Positions 52,251 to 63,281 of a stretch of DNA of 64,000 bases are shown here, piece by piece (the stretch's first letter is position 1; every line of letters starts with the position of its first letter). The translations under genes and the position numbers were made by a program. The stretch comes from Styela clava (taxonomy: Eukaryota; Chordata; Ascidiacea; Stolidobranchia; Styelidae), in the NCBI RefSeq assembly GCF_964204865.1, contig NC_135255.1, positions 1,116,001-1,180,000 of the forward strand. Reading direction: 5' to 3'. The notes beneath the pieces are model-generated. The model was not told the DNA's origin. It worked only from the letters and a program-made list of their open reading frames with translations, and made no database searches.

Positions 52251-53899
52251 CACTGGTTCTCAACCAGTGGGCCATGGTCCACTGATAATGCACGGAATCA
52301 TTTTGAGGTCAGATCAGTAATTGCTAGAGTTGTTGACTGAAAAAATTGATTCGCTAGGAAAATCAGCTTCATGGATCTTGGAAAAGCCATGATATCTATT
52401 TGCAAAACATTCCTCGCTGTTGAAACGCATTGGGACGCAATAAACACGTTCTATGGTTAGATGGCAGTAGACGTGGGATATTAACAGAATAGTAATCGTA
52501 GCGTAATTCAAAACTTGGAAATCAGTTGAAATGGCAAAACGAAAGTTCATTGAAAATTACATTCAGTATGGATTCACACCATTTCTTGAAAACAGAGAAG
52601 GTAAAGGACAGTGTGTTTTATGTTGTAACGTTTTTGGACACCATTCATTGAGGCCATCAAAACTAAAACTTCATCTGCAAAAACTTGATCCAGATTACGA
52701 GGATAAAGATGTTTTTTTAAACCAAAGTAAGATAGTGTTAAGCGTTTGGATTTAACAGCATAATTCCAGCAATATTTCCGCAGCATTGTTGAACCGTCTT
52801 ATGGAATAAGTTTTATAAACGCAAAGTCTTTACTTGTGGAAGAATCAAAATGAAATTACAAAAATTCCTTCTTCAAACGATACTGTAAAGAGGGGAATTT
52901 CTGATTTGTCGGAGAGTATAAAAAACAGCTAATTACGGAAATTAAAAATTCACAATTTGAATTATTGTGAATTCAACTCGATGAAACTACCAATGTTGCC
53001 TCTTCCTTTCACCTTTGGTGTTTTGCAGAAACATGTCAGAAAAAGACATAAAAGATATTATCCTGTTTTGCTCTGCATTGGAGACCAACACAAGAGCTGT
53101 GGATGTGGTGGAAAGAGCTGTTTTTTTTTGACCAAGAAGAGCTCGCCTGGGATAATGTTTGTGGTATATTGGAATTGAAAGAATTTCTGAACAGACAGGG
53201 AGAATACGAATTAAAATCTTGTTTTGCGGATAGTAGCTTCATATCTAAACTTGCTTATTTAGTTGATATTTTTGACCAATTGAACCGCTTAAATCTCAAG
53301 CTACAAAGAAGAGATACAACTGAACTCGACTTCGTTGACGCCCTGAATGCGTTTATGGAGAAGCTAGAAAATTGGAAGCAAAAAATTGAGAGTGGAAATG
53401 TTGCAATGTTAGAAGCTCTTTCATCTATGATTGTTGAAAGTAGTACCCTGGACAGGAATCTGTCATCTGAAATATTGCAACCAACATCTTGTCTATCTAC
53501 AGAAAGAATTTTTGGCCTATTTCACCGGAATATCTGATGTTGAATTGGAGCTGATTAGAAAGCCGTTTACAGTAGCCTACCAGTGGAGAAAGTTGCTGAT
53601 GACTGGATTTTCCACATTGGTGCAGATCAAAACAAAGGCTCGGACTGACTCGATGTCGAAAATGGTATGCGTCGTGCACTCTCTTCAACGCCACCAAAAT
53701 TAATGTATTAATCGATAATGTTCAGCACCAAGTATCTCACTAATGCTCAGTTGAATAAAAAAGCCATTCGGAAATATGTTCTGCTGCTATTTGTTCTAAA
53801 CTTATCTTGTAGTTTTTTTAGAATAAAAAACTCAGTGGGTCACAGAACTTTTGTGAAACAAAAAATGGGCCACGAAAGAAAGAAGGTTGAGAACCAGTG
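52251..53899 (+). mobile_element. hAT element (ZBED5-like), 1649 bp, inserted in PLE copy 1
   Basis: Perfect 15-bp terminal inverted repeats, cactggttctcaacc and ggttgagaaccagtg, are flanked by the 8-bp target duplication aactagaa (52243-52250 and 53900-53907). PLE copy 2 supplies the empty-site version of the target. Inside, on the plus strand, is a decayed transposase: MAKRKFIENYIQYGFTPF with CVLCC from 52531 (BED finger, second His lost), then after frame changes LDETTNVASS, ELKSCFADSSFISKLAYLVD and LNRLNLKLQ from 53103, ending near 53537. The frame is broken in several places and the RNase H-like core is mostly missing. Confidence 0.92.
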
Positions 53900-54292
53900 A
53901 ACTAGAATAAGAAAAGCAGTTGTATCGTAAATATGGTTGTATGCATATTCAAGCAATCAGTGTAAAGCTATGGGAGTTACGCATGTTATTACGCAAGTTA
54001 CGCAATTATTAAAATCGGCACATTTTTGATTAAATAACAGCGGCTGACTGAAATAAAAGGTCATTGATGAGATCTCTTTGTTATGTTTAACAATTGAAGT
54101 CTAAATTAAATAATGGTGTTTTTTGTTTCTCAGCATTGAAGGATCCAAACCAGAAAAGTCGTCCGCGTGTCAATTATAATTTAGTGATTGTTTGTCTGTT
54201 GGTGACATATCTGCCCATGTATGATCCAACTCCGAGAAGAACTTTAAGTACAGAAAATGAGTTACACAAAGAATAAAAAAATTGTAATTGTT

Positions 54293-54790
54293 CTAAACTT
54301 CCTTCATATTCATCCCTTGTGGCTTATGTGACCCGAAGAGATGAATGAAATGAGATTCCTTGCTTTTTCGATAAATGTGGTCATCACATCGTTTTTCAAT
54401 GCCAATGACGATGAAACCCTTGAGCGAGTGGCTCGGTTGACTGAAATGGGCACCTGCAACCAGAACTTTGTTTTTGGTTTTAATACTTCTGATGTGTTCA
54501 ATTATTCTGTATTTAATATGTCTTCCCGTTTCTCCAATGTATTGTATGTCACACTTTTTGCAGCTCATCAAGTTAATGACATTTTCCGAGTTGCATGTAA
54601 TTATTTGATGAATCTTTATTTCTACGGTCTTGTGTCTGGCTGTCTGCTTGTTGCAATTATTCTTTCTTCGGAATGTTGGTAAGTATGCATGATATTCTGC
54701 AATGACTTTCTTTCTGGTATTTTAGCAAATTCGTTACATCCAACCATCAAATTTACCTTTGAATGCTCACTAAATTGCATTGCGTTCTTA
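54293..54790 (-). pseudogene. GIY-YIG endonuclease relic of PLE copy 1
   Basis: Minus-strand frame 54571-54293 reads SCKKCDIQYIGETGRHIKYR then IEHIRSIKTKN and HFIHLFGSHKPQG, clearly homologous to the endonuclease of copy 2. Upstream, in other frames, CNSENVIN and shattered Cys-rich sequence extend to about 54720. Broken by frameshifts. Confidence 0.85.
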
Positions 54791-54942
54791 GAAGTTAAAG
54801 TTCATATTATTAACGACAAATTGAAAACTGCAAAAATTCATTAGATGTTGTTCATGCTCCAATTCTGTTTGTGCATGATTGTATCCGAAAGTTTTAGGAT
54901 CTAGGACGCTTTGCACAAAAGTTATGTTCGATCTATCTAGAA

Positions 54943-55271
54943 CAGTGGTTCACAACAAAATATCCATGCGCCGTATAGTGAAAAACAATAAAACGAACAA
55001 AAGTATATGACGAAGTTTAATTAATGAGATGGGTTGGGATGAGTTCAATGAGATTGAACTCTCTCTGTGTGAATCACAATGGTGCAGAGTGATCGAAACA
55101 GTAAGTGAAGAATTAGTGTATCCAGCAGTGATTGCAAAAGGTGACAAATGTGTAATTGCAAATTTAAGCACCTAATTTTTGTTATATCAAGATATGAGAT
55201 ATACAACAGATTTTTTTCGCGGACCCTCCAAACGTACTTCGCAGACCCCAAAAGGTCCGTCAACCAGACTG
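54943..55271. mobile_element. Non-autonomous hAT-like element, 329 bp
   Basis: Starts cagtggttcacaac and ends gtcaaccagactg (reversed: cagtctggttgac), flanked by exact 8-bp copies of atctagaa at 54935-54942 and 55272-55279. Internal words such as cgcggaccc and cagaccccaaaaggtccg are typical of hAT subterminal regions. No transposase. Confidence 0.85.
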
Positions 55272-55338
55272 ATCTAGAATATGTTCCAAATCTTCTCCAA
55301 GGCATAGGAGACAGACTTGCACGCGTTGCGCAAAATCG

Positions 55339-55653
55339 TCACACACACTCCTCTATGGGAATTTTTCTGATTTTTGTTGCAATTGCAGTTTTGGATTGAT
55401 GACCATTTATAGCAAAGTAGTCTATAAAGACCTGTGACTTCAGTTCGCCATGAAAATAGGAGATTCGGGAAAGAGTGGTGGGGAAGGGAAGCGTTTCTGC
55501 ATTGACAGGATAATCTTCAACGGTCATTGCCAGAGTATAGGCATCATTTTCTCCCACATTACAGCCAACATTTGGCTGTGCATGAACAGATATACTCTGC
55601 GCAATATGTAATCTATCGCGTGTTTTTTTTGACAAAGTGACGAGGATAGTCAA
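55339..55653 (-). other. Open frame of unknown origin in the transposon cluster
   Basis: A 105-codon minus-strand frame (KKTRDRLHIAQSISVHAQ, then NVGENDAYTLAMTVEDYP, then YFHGELKSQVFIDYF). Amino acid use looks protein-like and it lies between PLE copies, so it may be a transposon-derived relic. I do not recognise the family; the first codon is not ATG. Confidence 0.25.
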
Positions 55654-56243
55654 AGAAAGTCATGGAAAACTGATTGGTCGGTTCTGAGCAGCTGATGAAA
55701 TGGTTTACAAAATCTTCTGAGAAAATTTACGAGCTTTGGAGAAAGAGCCCAATGTCACACAAAAAGAGTTCAAATATATGAACACGAACGGCAAAAAAAA
55801 TATTGATCCTAAGTGATTCAAGAGTCTTGCTGCACACTAACACAAATATATTTCTGTACGTTTCGTCTGACCAAGGTCAGACTTCTCCAGACATACATAG
55901 TTCAACTACAACACGAAAAGCAGTTACGTGCATATTTAAACAATCATAGTAGAATTATAGGAGTCACGCATGTTAAATAATCAATAAAGTCTGTGAATTT
56001 CTTGATTAAATAACAGCGGGTGGCCGAAATAAGTGTCATTGATGAGATCTCTCTCTTTGTTTTATATTTCGCAATTGAAGTCCAAATTACACAATGGTGT
56101 TTTATTTCGCAGTATTGTTAAATGCAGACCAGAAAAGTTGTCTGTGTGTCAAATGTAATATAGTGATATTTTGTCTGTTATTAGCATATCTGGCCATGCA
56201 TGATCCAATTCTGAGAAAAAAATATATTAGGTACAAGAATTGA

Positions 56244-57003
56244 TTAAAACAATGAATGAAAATTTTTTTGTAATTGGTCTAAACTTTTCATCCCTTGTGG
56301 CTCGTGTGTCCCGAAAAGATGAATGTAATGCGATTCCTTGTTCTTTCGATAAATGTGGTCATGAAATAGTTTTTCAATGCCAATGACACTCAAATCTTTA
56401 AGCGAATGTCCCGGATGACTGAAATGGGCGCCAAAAACCAGATCTTTGTTTTGGGTTTTTATACTTCTAATATGTTCAGTTATTCGGTATTTTAAATGTC
56501 TTCCCGTTTCTCCTATGTACTGCATGCCACACTTTTTACAGCTTATCAGGTAGATTACATTTTCCGAGTTGCATGTAACTTTTTGACGAATCCTTACTTC
56601 TGCTGTCTTCTGTTTGTTTTTTGCAATTTTCCTTTCTTCGGAATATTGGCAGGTACTACATGATTTTCTGCCACATTTGAAAAAGCCTGGATTCTTTTTA
56701 ACGGGAGTTTCTGGTTTCAATTTTGCTCTGACTAATTTGTCCCTTAGTGTGGGGCATTCACGATAGGCTGATCTTGGTGGTTTTGGGAAAATTTCTTTTA
56801 GTCTATCGTTGTTATCTAAAATGTATTGGTAATCTGAAAATATTTTTCGAATGTTTGGTTGGGTCGGGTGATAGTTTGTGATGAAGGGAAGCAAAGTTTC
56901 TTTTTTGGTTTCAGTTTTTGGGATTAAAAGGAGTTTTCTGTCGAGTTCTTTTGCAGATTGTATTGCATCGTCAACTAAATTTTCTTTGTAGTTTCTCTTT
57001 CTA
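56244..57003 (-). pseudogene. 5'-truncated PLE ORF: RT tail and GIY-YIG endonuclease
   Basis: The minus-strand frame is open for about 250 codons and cut at its 5' end by the inverted repeat. It begins in the C-terminal part of the reverse transcriptase region (AIQSAKELDRKLLLIPK, LLPFITNYHPTQPNIRKIF), continues through a Cys-rich motif (FFKCGRKSCSTCQ, CNSENVIYLISCKKC), and ends with the GIY-YIG nuclease (MQYIGETGRHLKYRITEHIR, AHFSHPGHSLKDLSVIGIEK, HYIHLFGTHEPQG). The nuclease part is intact in frame, so this copy is younger than copy 1, but without the RT catalytic palm it cannot move by itself. Confidence 0.88.
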
Positions 57004-57130
57004 GGTATTTAATCAAGAAATTCACAGATTTTATTGATTATTTAACATGCGTGACTCCTATAATTCTACTATGATTTTTGTTTAAATATGCATGTAACTG
57101 TTTTTCGTGTTGTAGTTGAACTATGAATGT

Positions 57131-57162
57131 CTGAAGAAGTCTGACCTTGGTCAGACGGAACG
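57131..57162 (+). ncRNA. Hammerhead-like core, variant copy in inverted PLE repeat
   Basis: CTGAAGA (57131-57137), then a perfect 8-bp hairpin gtctgacc-tt-ggtcagac (57139-57156), then ggaacg where the consensus is gaaacg. The compensated stem II fits a ribozyme ancestor; the GAAA change predicts loss of activity in this copy. Confidence 0.4.
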
Positions 57163-57360
57163 TCACAGAAATATATTTGTGTTAGTGTGCAGCAAGACTC
57201 TTGAATCACTTAGGATTGTTATCTCTACTCTTGCTACAGCATCCTTGCAATATATGCATACGGATCCACCGGCACAAAAGCATAAAAGAAGGATAAGTAG
57301 TTAGTCTCGCAGAAACCAAATAATCAGCACAAAATATTGAATTCTCAATTCCCAGAAAAT

Positions 57361-57711
57361 CATATGCGGTAACTTTCCAGTACCTGTTTTGGGGGTTCAG
57401 TGACTGTCATAGCTTTTCCATGTCCTGTGGCGATGATCCATTCTTCATAATTAAGTTTCAACGTGAATTGAAATACCAAGTGATCCAAGTTACTTCTGTA
57501 TTACCAGATCAGGTAGGCTACCGCAGTCTACCATTCCCCATAATACTCCTCCCAAAACCATATGCGTTAACTTATCTGTATCGGTGTACGGTACCGGTAC
57601 AAATACTGTCACAGCTTTTCTGGGTCGTGCGACGATGACATGTGCTTCTTGATTCAGTTTCAACGTGAATTGAAATACCAAATAATCCGAGTCACCTCTG
57701 TATTACCAGAT
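57361..57711 (+). repeat. Tandem duplication, about 200-bp period
   Basis: Two units start catatgcg at 57361 and 57559 and share gtcatagcttttc / gtcacagcttttc, agtttcaacgtgaattgaaa, taccaa and tctgtattaccagat. The unit start also matches, inverted, 49526-49570. Confidence 0.85.
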
Positions 57712-57954
57712 TACCATTCAAATTTTGTTGAAGGTAGCAAGCATGCTATCTAGCACCGGTATGCACTATTAAACCTCGATCTAAAGATTTAGTTCTAGTT
57801 ATAGATTTCAAATTGGTTTTTTGCCTTTCGCCCATAAATATACATCAATATATAAATGAAGATAGGGCGAATTATAGGGCAAAATGGGATTTAAACCCTA
57901 TCAATTGTTGCAGTAGAACTGTCGATTTCGGCAGCAGCGCTAGTTGTCCAGACC

Positions 57955-59058
57955 CAGTGATTTCCCTACACCCCCCCTATAGGGGGTGAACACCCCCCCT
58001 AAAATTTCAAACACCCCCCCTAATTTTGAGGTGCGATTCCACACTGAGGGGTTCTAAACCGCAGTCTGCGGGCCAATTACGGCCCGCGTGACCATTTAAA
58101 ATGGCCCGCCGAACTTGAGTGAAATAGTTTAACCCTTCATGTGGTACCTTTTGAGTTTTAGATACCGTCTATTGTTACATCATTATCACAGTTTAAGCAC
58201 GTTTATTTCGTAACAATTGAATTATTCAGGTATCTTATGTATAGGTATGGGTATTATGATTACACACTGCAGTATTTTAGATATCAGCCGTATATTAAGA
58301 AAGCTTAAAGATGTCACAAAACGAAAACTAGGCACTGAAAACAGACGTTTTTTAGATGAATGACAGCGTTTTTATTTCTTTATTGAAAAGAATCAAACTT
58401 CAGCGATTTGTCTTCTTACCAACAAAATATTTCAGTTCTGAAGAAATACAACATTATGCGACATTATGATCAGTTGACGAGCGTATTTCAAAATTTAATT
58501 CATACAAAAGTCAAACAAACATGTTCAAAAAAATTAGAAATGTGTAACAAAACTAGCCATTCATACAATGACAGATGAGCAAGTAACTTCATTAGTCACT
58601 ATCATTTGCAAATTACTTGTTGAAACGTAGTAGTATATATTTACGGTTGAAAGCCGTGCTTGTTATCTATTCCCCGGGAATTCTATCAGCTAAATTTTAT
58701 AATTATTGATTTTATTACATAACAAACTGCGATGCTAGGTGTATCTAAAATCAAGCTTAGAGCCTATTTTGGTGCCTATTTCTCAAATTTTTCTCAGGGC
58801 GCTTAAGCGCGCCCTGAACCCCAGCCGTGTCGTCCCGCACTTTTCTTCGCTCCCCTTTTCTGGCCCTACAATTTCATTCTGCTGTGGATTTTGGCTCGCT
58901 GTCAATCAACTTGGGGGGGCTCCCATGTACATCGTCTCTTAAATACATACCATTTTTAAGAATACAAATAGCCTAGTTTTATTTCTGATAGCAAATTATT
59001 CACCACCCCCTAAATTTTTAAACACCCCCCCTAAAGAGAAAAGCTGGGGAACATACTG
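57955..59058. mobile_element. hAT-like element, 1104 bp, non-autonomous or decayed
   Basis: Starts cagtgatttccctac and ends with the reverse of cagtatgttccccagc. Both flanks carry gtccagacc (57946-57954 and 59059-59067), so the target duplication is 8 or 9 bp. Both ends have repeated aacacccccccta tracts. Inside, at about 58044-58115, is another hAT-like terminal stretch (ttctaaaccgcagtctgcgg, acggcccgcg), and 58795-58925 is GC-rich and may be a relic of transposase 3' sequence. No intact frame. Confidence 0.75.
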
Positions 59059-59229
59059 GTCCAGACCTAATCACGAATCTAGATTCTCGCGATTGTTTTT
59101 AACCTTCGTGTTTTACAAGTGTAATAAATATTTAATTTGAAAGTGGTTGCTGGTTTACAAAGAATTACAGTTCATAAAATATTCCTGACTTCGTTTTTTA
59201 TGATTAACAAGTGCTATGTTCCTCTTATG

Positions 59230-59794
59230 CAGTGGTTCCCTACCTTTTTCGATAATTTCTCCCTTGCCTATTTTAAACTCTCAATTATAGGTACACATTC
59301 CTCTCTTTCTTTTGCACAGTTTAAAATGTGTTCATCAATATGTATTACAATAATACTACTAAATAACTAAACAATATGGCGCGGCGGTGTGGCTCAACGG
59401 GCTAAGCGTTAGGAATACGCTCGCCACCGCACCTCTAATTACTCTGCGTGGGTTCGCATCCCATGTGCGAGAGGATTGCTGGGCTCCTCGCCGTCGTTGG
59501 GTGGTTCACGTAACCGCTGGTCGGTTAAGGCTTCCTCCACCACCAAGTCCATGCTTCCGAAAACAAACAATATAACTAATCCCATACCCGACTTGGAATG
59601 GTAACCGGACGAGAGGCCGTGGATCGCCATATGAATAAGCCGTCTTATCGGCTTTCCTCTCCCCCGGGATAAATATGTAAATCCTAATCCTAATATCAAT
59701 AAAACTACACTAAATACAAAGTCAAATTGTTTCCCCCACAACAACAAAATTCTTCCCTGTGTAGGAAATCTGACCCAGTTGGGGAGGAACGCTG
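59230..59794. mobile_element. hAT-like MITE carrying a SINE insertion
   Basis: Left end cagtggttccctacctt (59230); right end agttggggaggaacgctg (59777-59794), which reversed is cagcgttcctccccaact. The flanks ctcttatg and ctctaatc agree at 6 of 8 positions, an aged target duplication. Removing the SINE leaves about 250 bp. Confidence 0.6.
59378..59694 (+). mobile_element. tRNA-derived SINE, well-preserved copy 2
   Basis: The head resembles a tRNA: A box tggctcaacgg (59390-59400) and B box ggttcgcatcc (59451-59461), spaced about 50 bp apart as in pol III internal promoters. The tRNA-unrelated body includes gctggtcggttaaggc, cttcctccaccaccaag and tacccgac. The 3' tail is a short tandem of atccta units (about 59680-59694) instead of poly(A), suggesting mobilisation by a LINE that recognises such a tail. 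It shares body and head with the copy at 7990-8300. Confidence 0.9.
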
Positions 59795-61348
59795 CTCTAA
59801 TCTTTCGACTCTATTTCTACGTGAAACTGCAAAATAAATTGTCAAAAAAATGTAACCACTCACGATATTCAATATCATTATTTGATAGCGTGAAACGTGG
59901 CCCTTCCAGTATATATCTTCGAAATCCAGTTTGTATTTCGACATGAATTTCAGGGGAATGAATATAATGACAACATGAAAATATTAAACTGAGAAAGAAT
60001 CTTATGTTTTGAATCGTATATCTACTCACTCACTACTTACTATTTGTCCCATCCAATCCTTAGTTAGTTCAAAAGGCTCAGTTCATTTTTTACATTAGCA
60101 ATGGAACAGACTCATTTAAAATGACACCAATCTACGGAAATTCAGTTTCAGTCTACACAACTTGAAACAATCTGTTTATCATCTGCTTCATATGTATGGC
60201 TGATTTCAGAAGAAGCAGTTACACGATTTATCTTACATTCTTGAGTAACGCAACTGTCAGAAGTAATACTGATGACTTCACGATCCAGTTCTTTACACAA
60301 GTAAATTCTAAGGCGACTTTGTTGGGGGATCCGCAGTGATACAGTGATATTATCTAATTATATCAGATTCCGTCGTCATAGAGGTTTCCTTCCACTCTTC
60401 ACAATCAGCATCCATCAAATGATATACGTTAATTACTAGCTATTTGTGACTTCATATTGATGGCCAGCTCTTCCAGACATTATTGTAAACAAATAAATAA
60501 AATCTAATCAAACCATAATTCAATCTGAAGAAAATGTGAATGGACTTCAAAATTTGAGTCAGAAATAGAATGAACTACATATTGGTGTCAACTCATAAAT
60601 ATTCCTCTAATTGAATCAGTCATGAGTTTTACCTATTTTAATTTGAAGTCTTCACATGGTGAAAATTATTGGACAATCAAGCACTACACCAAGCAAGTTA
60701 GCTCATAAATGATAAAAGATTCTACTAATGAGGATGAGTAAAGAAAATCTCGCAAAACAATTGTCATAACAGACAGGTGGATTGGGGCAGACAATTAGTG
60801 AAGACGACTAATAAATTAAACATTCGACGCCAATAGCAACAGTCACTGTTGTCACTGACAAGGTTGACAGCAACTATACATTATCAAATTACATACATAC
60901 ATTTATATCATAAATCAATTTCTCCATTGTTTCAAAAATATTGTAAATACCGATTTGAAACAGAAAAACAGAACTTATTTATATGTCACAATAAATGTTT
61001 AACAACAAGTGTTTAACATGTATTTAAAAGTATTTGATTGAACAGCACTTCGTATTGTTTCGGTTCCAATATTTTGGACCAATGAAAGACTGGACTCGCG
61101 CAGTTTGTCCTCCACGTTCGATGGAAGACTGAATAGGAACCATTTCTTTGGATTGAGCATGACAATCATGCAGGACCATTCATTTTGATTTCGGATGGTG
61201 GATTTACTGCCGATGAATCTCTGGTATCCTCAGAGGTGACAATGTCAGTAAGTTTTGTATCCACGGCAGATGAGGAAGAAACCCCATGGTGTTGCACATA
61301 GTGAGACAACCCATGTTTCAGGGGATTCCCTGTAGATTCAGAGCCTTC
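59795..61348. other. No gene recognised
   Basis: AT-rich intergenic DNA with no open frame or terminal repeat that I can interpret. Confidence 0.4.
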
Positions 61349-63281
61349 TCACTGCGACACGACGCCAAAATGTGTAGCAGAAGCATTTGGATGTGTCAGG
61401 GACAGGATTATTTCTGTAATTAACCAATTATCATCACCTGAACTAGCAGCGTCAGCCGCATCACTAGTGTCACTTACAGCACTCTGTTGCACCAGACTTT
61501 CGATCGCTGGAGTAGGATCAGTTGATTCTGTACTATTGTTATCGCCATAAGATATTTCAATGTTAGCAGCCTTGCTCCCTGTCATCAATATCAGATACAT
61601 TTTCACCTCCATTACTTGAAGTCACAGTAATCGTACTTTTATCCGTCCTTTGGTCATCTACATCAGAACTGTAGATAATAAAAACCGGTAAAAAATTAGT
61701 AAAATATCCTTTAAAGTTGTATCCTGTAGCTGCATTCAACAAGGATGCATCTTTAACAACCCAAACGATATGTTTCTCAGTGGTTACTTCCGAAACAATG
61801 GATAAGCAATCAAAAGGTCTGAGCTACCTTAGCAGCACTCAGACACATTTCCAGACATGTTTGTAAATATTGCCTTGTTCCCATGGTTTTTTCGAGAGTT
61901 AATTTCCAGTTTTTTGACTATATTTTCAGAAGGAAAGTGAACGAATGAGCTGTCATTAATTTTAAATGGGACAAAGCAGTGATTGGGAAGACAGTCATTC
62001 TTAGGATGTGAATCATGTGATAATCTTCTTTACAGTACAATATTCAAAGATGATTGAATTGCAAGGTAGAATTCTAAAATACCCAATATACCTATACCTT
62101 TGAACACTATCTGTGTCGGCAACTGATGCAGTCTCAGTCACTTCCCTAAATATATTTGTTTACAATAGTGAAATTGCACTACAATGTTTAAAATCCTATG
62201 TTCAAGTTGGTTCCTCATCCGCAGACAGACTACTCAAAGGAATTCAATTACGGTAAACATGCTGCAATTTAGTTATGCACCACTTTAATGTAAAACTCTG
62301 GCCTATTTCTGACTTTAATTACAAACAACGGTATATCAATCTATCGATACTACATAATCTATTGATTTTCAGTATATCAACACTGCTGCTCAGGACTTCA
62401 TTATTATCACAAATGTTTCAAAAACACGGACCATGAAGATAAATATCATCATATAAAGCAGTATTTCATCGAAATCAAAAAATCAATTTACATTTTATGT
62501 ATAAACAAACTTTAAGTAAAAAGCAAAAATTTATGCCAAGCACATGATTTAATCGTAATTTGTGGTTGCGATGTGTGGTAAAGCTCACCTCACCAGGGGA
62601 GTAATAAATCGGGTAAACAATGCGAAACCAGAAATATTATGGTCCTTCCAAAACACACCTTTTCTACACTCGTACTTTCGAATACTCGTCTCTAATAATC
62701 CGAATAAAATACATACCCTGGTGAATGTTGATATGTGACAGTCATCGGAGATCCTGCATCCAAATCTTCTAAATTTGTAATTTAACTGGTTGAATCCGCT
62801 GCAGCTAAATAAAGAAAATGAAGCATATCCTAAGTCGTATCTATGTTCAGTATATACTGGTCACTCAGTCTCAGGGTGTGATAAAATGAGAAGGGGATAT
62901 TGAATCAACAATCTGTGTATGTCTGAATGGCTACTTTGTTCGGAGAAAAGATGTGTCCGTGTCCAAGTGTATTCATTGATAGTCAGAATATTGAGTTTAT
63001 GTTCCATATCTCTGGTTGAAATCCTACCTCACCAGGTTATTATAAATTGGATGGTCAATACAAAATTGAAAAAATTCTAGTCCTTCCAAATAAAAGCAGC
63101 TCCTTATATATTGCTAGATAGCAGTAGCTGCTTGCACAGGAACTTGTACAGAGAGAAACAGAATTTAGTTTTGTAGTCGTATAAAAAATACTTACAATAT
63201 GATGAAGCAGAAGTTTGTTCTTGCGAAGATACCTGTTGTTTCGAAGATTCACTTCTGGACACTACATCTTCAGTGTTGCTG
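61349..63281 (-). CDS. Putative Ser/Thr/Asp-rich gene fragment, several small exons
   Basis: Minus-strand pieces with good splice borders and one amino acid style: 63281-63195 (NTEDVVSRSESSKQQVSSQ), about 62770-62718 (DAGSPMTVTYQHSP), about 62146-62098 (EVTETASVADTDSVQ), about 61675-61622 (SDVDDQRTDKSTITVTS), and a last exon ending at the stop at 61349 (SYGDNNSTESTDPTP, SDTSDAADAASSGDDNW). Phases can be made to agree, but the last intron would be only about 37 bp and one acceptor choice is forced. The family is not recognised and the 5' end lies beyond this stretch or was not found. Treat as a hypothesis. Confidence 0.3.

Larger units (their letters stand above)
52070..54790 (-). mobile_element. 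Penelope-like element copy 1, interrupted by a hAT insertion
   Basis: The two flanks of the hAT element at 52251-53899 together match PLE copy 2 (55806 onward): 52070-52250 matches its terminal repeat and 53908-54300 matches the following 3' region, leading into a GIY-YIG endonuclease relic on the minus strand (54293-54790). No reverse transcriptase is left. Penelope-like elements are retroelements whose RT is related to telomerase. Confidence 0.8.
55806..57290 (-). mobile_element. Penelope-like element copy 2 with inverted terminal repeat
   Basis: The endonuclease fragment (56244-57003, minus) is bracketed by about 200-bp inverted repeats, 55806-56010 and 57008-57216, nearly identical when reversed. 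A partial inverted copy of the terminal repeat at the 5'-truncated end is characteristic of Penelope-like insertions. Both arms carry the hammerhead-like motif, each with one core change: CTGGAGA in the left arm (55890-55884), GGAACG in place of GAAACG in the right arm (57157-57162). Confidence 0.85.

Noticed and set aside
54341..54682. 113-codon plus-strand open frame
   Set aside because: It lies antisense to the PLE endonuclease relic, which explains the sequence.
59439..59747. 102-codon minus-strand open frame
   Set aside because: It is the antisense strand of the SINE; the same VVEEA-TDQRL string appears antisense in the other copy.
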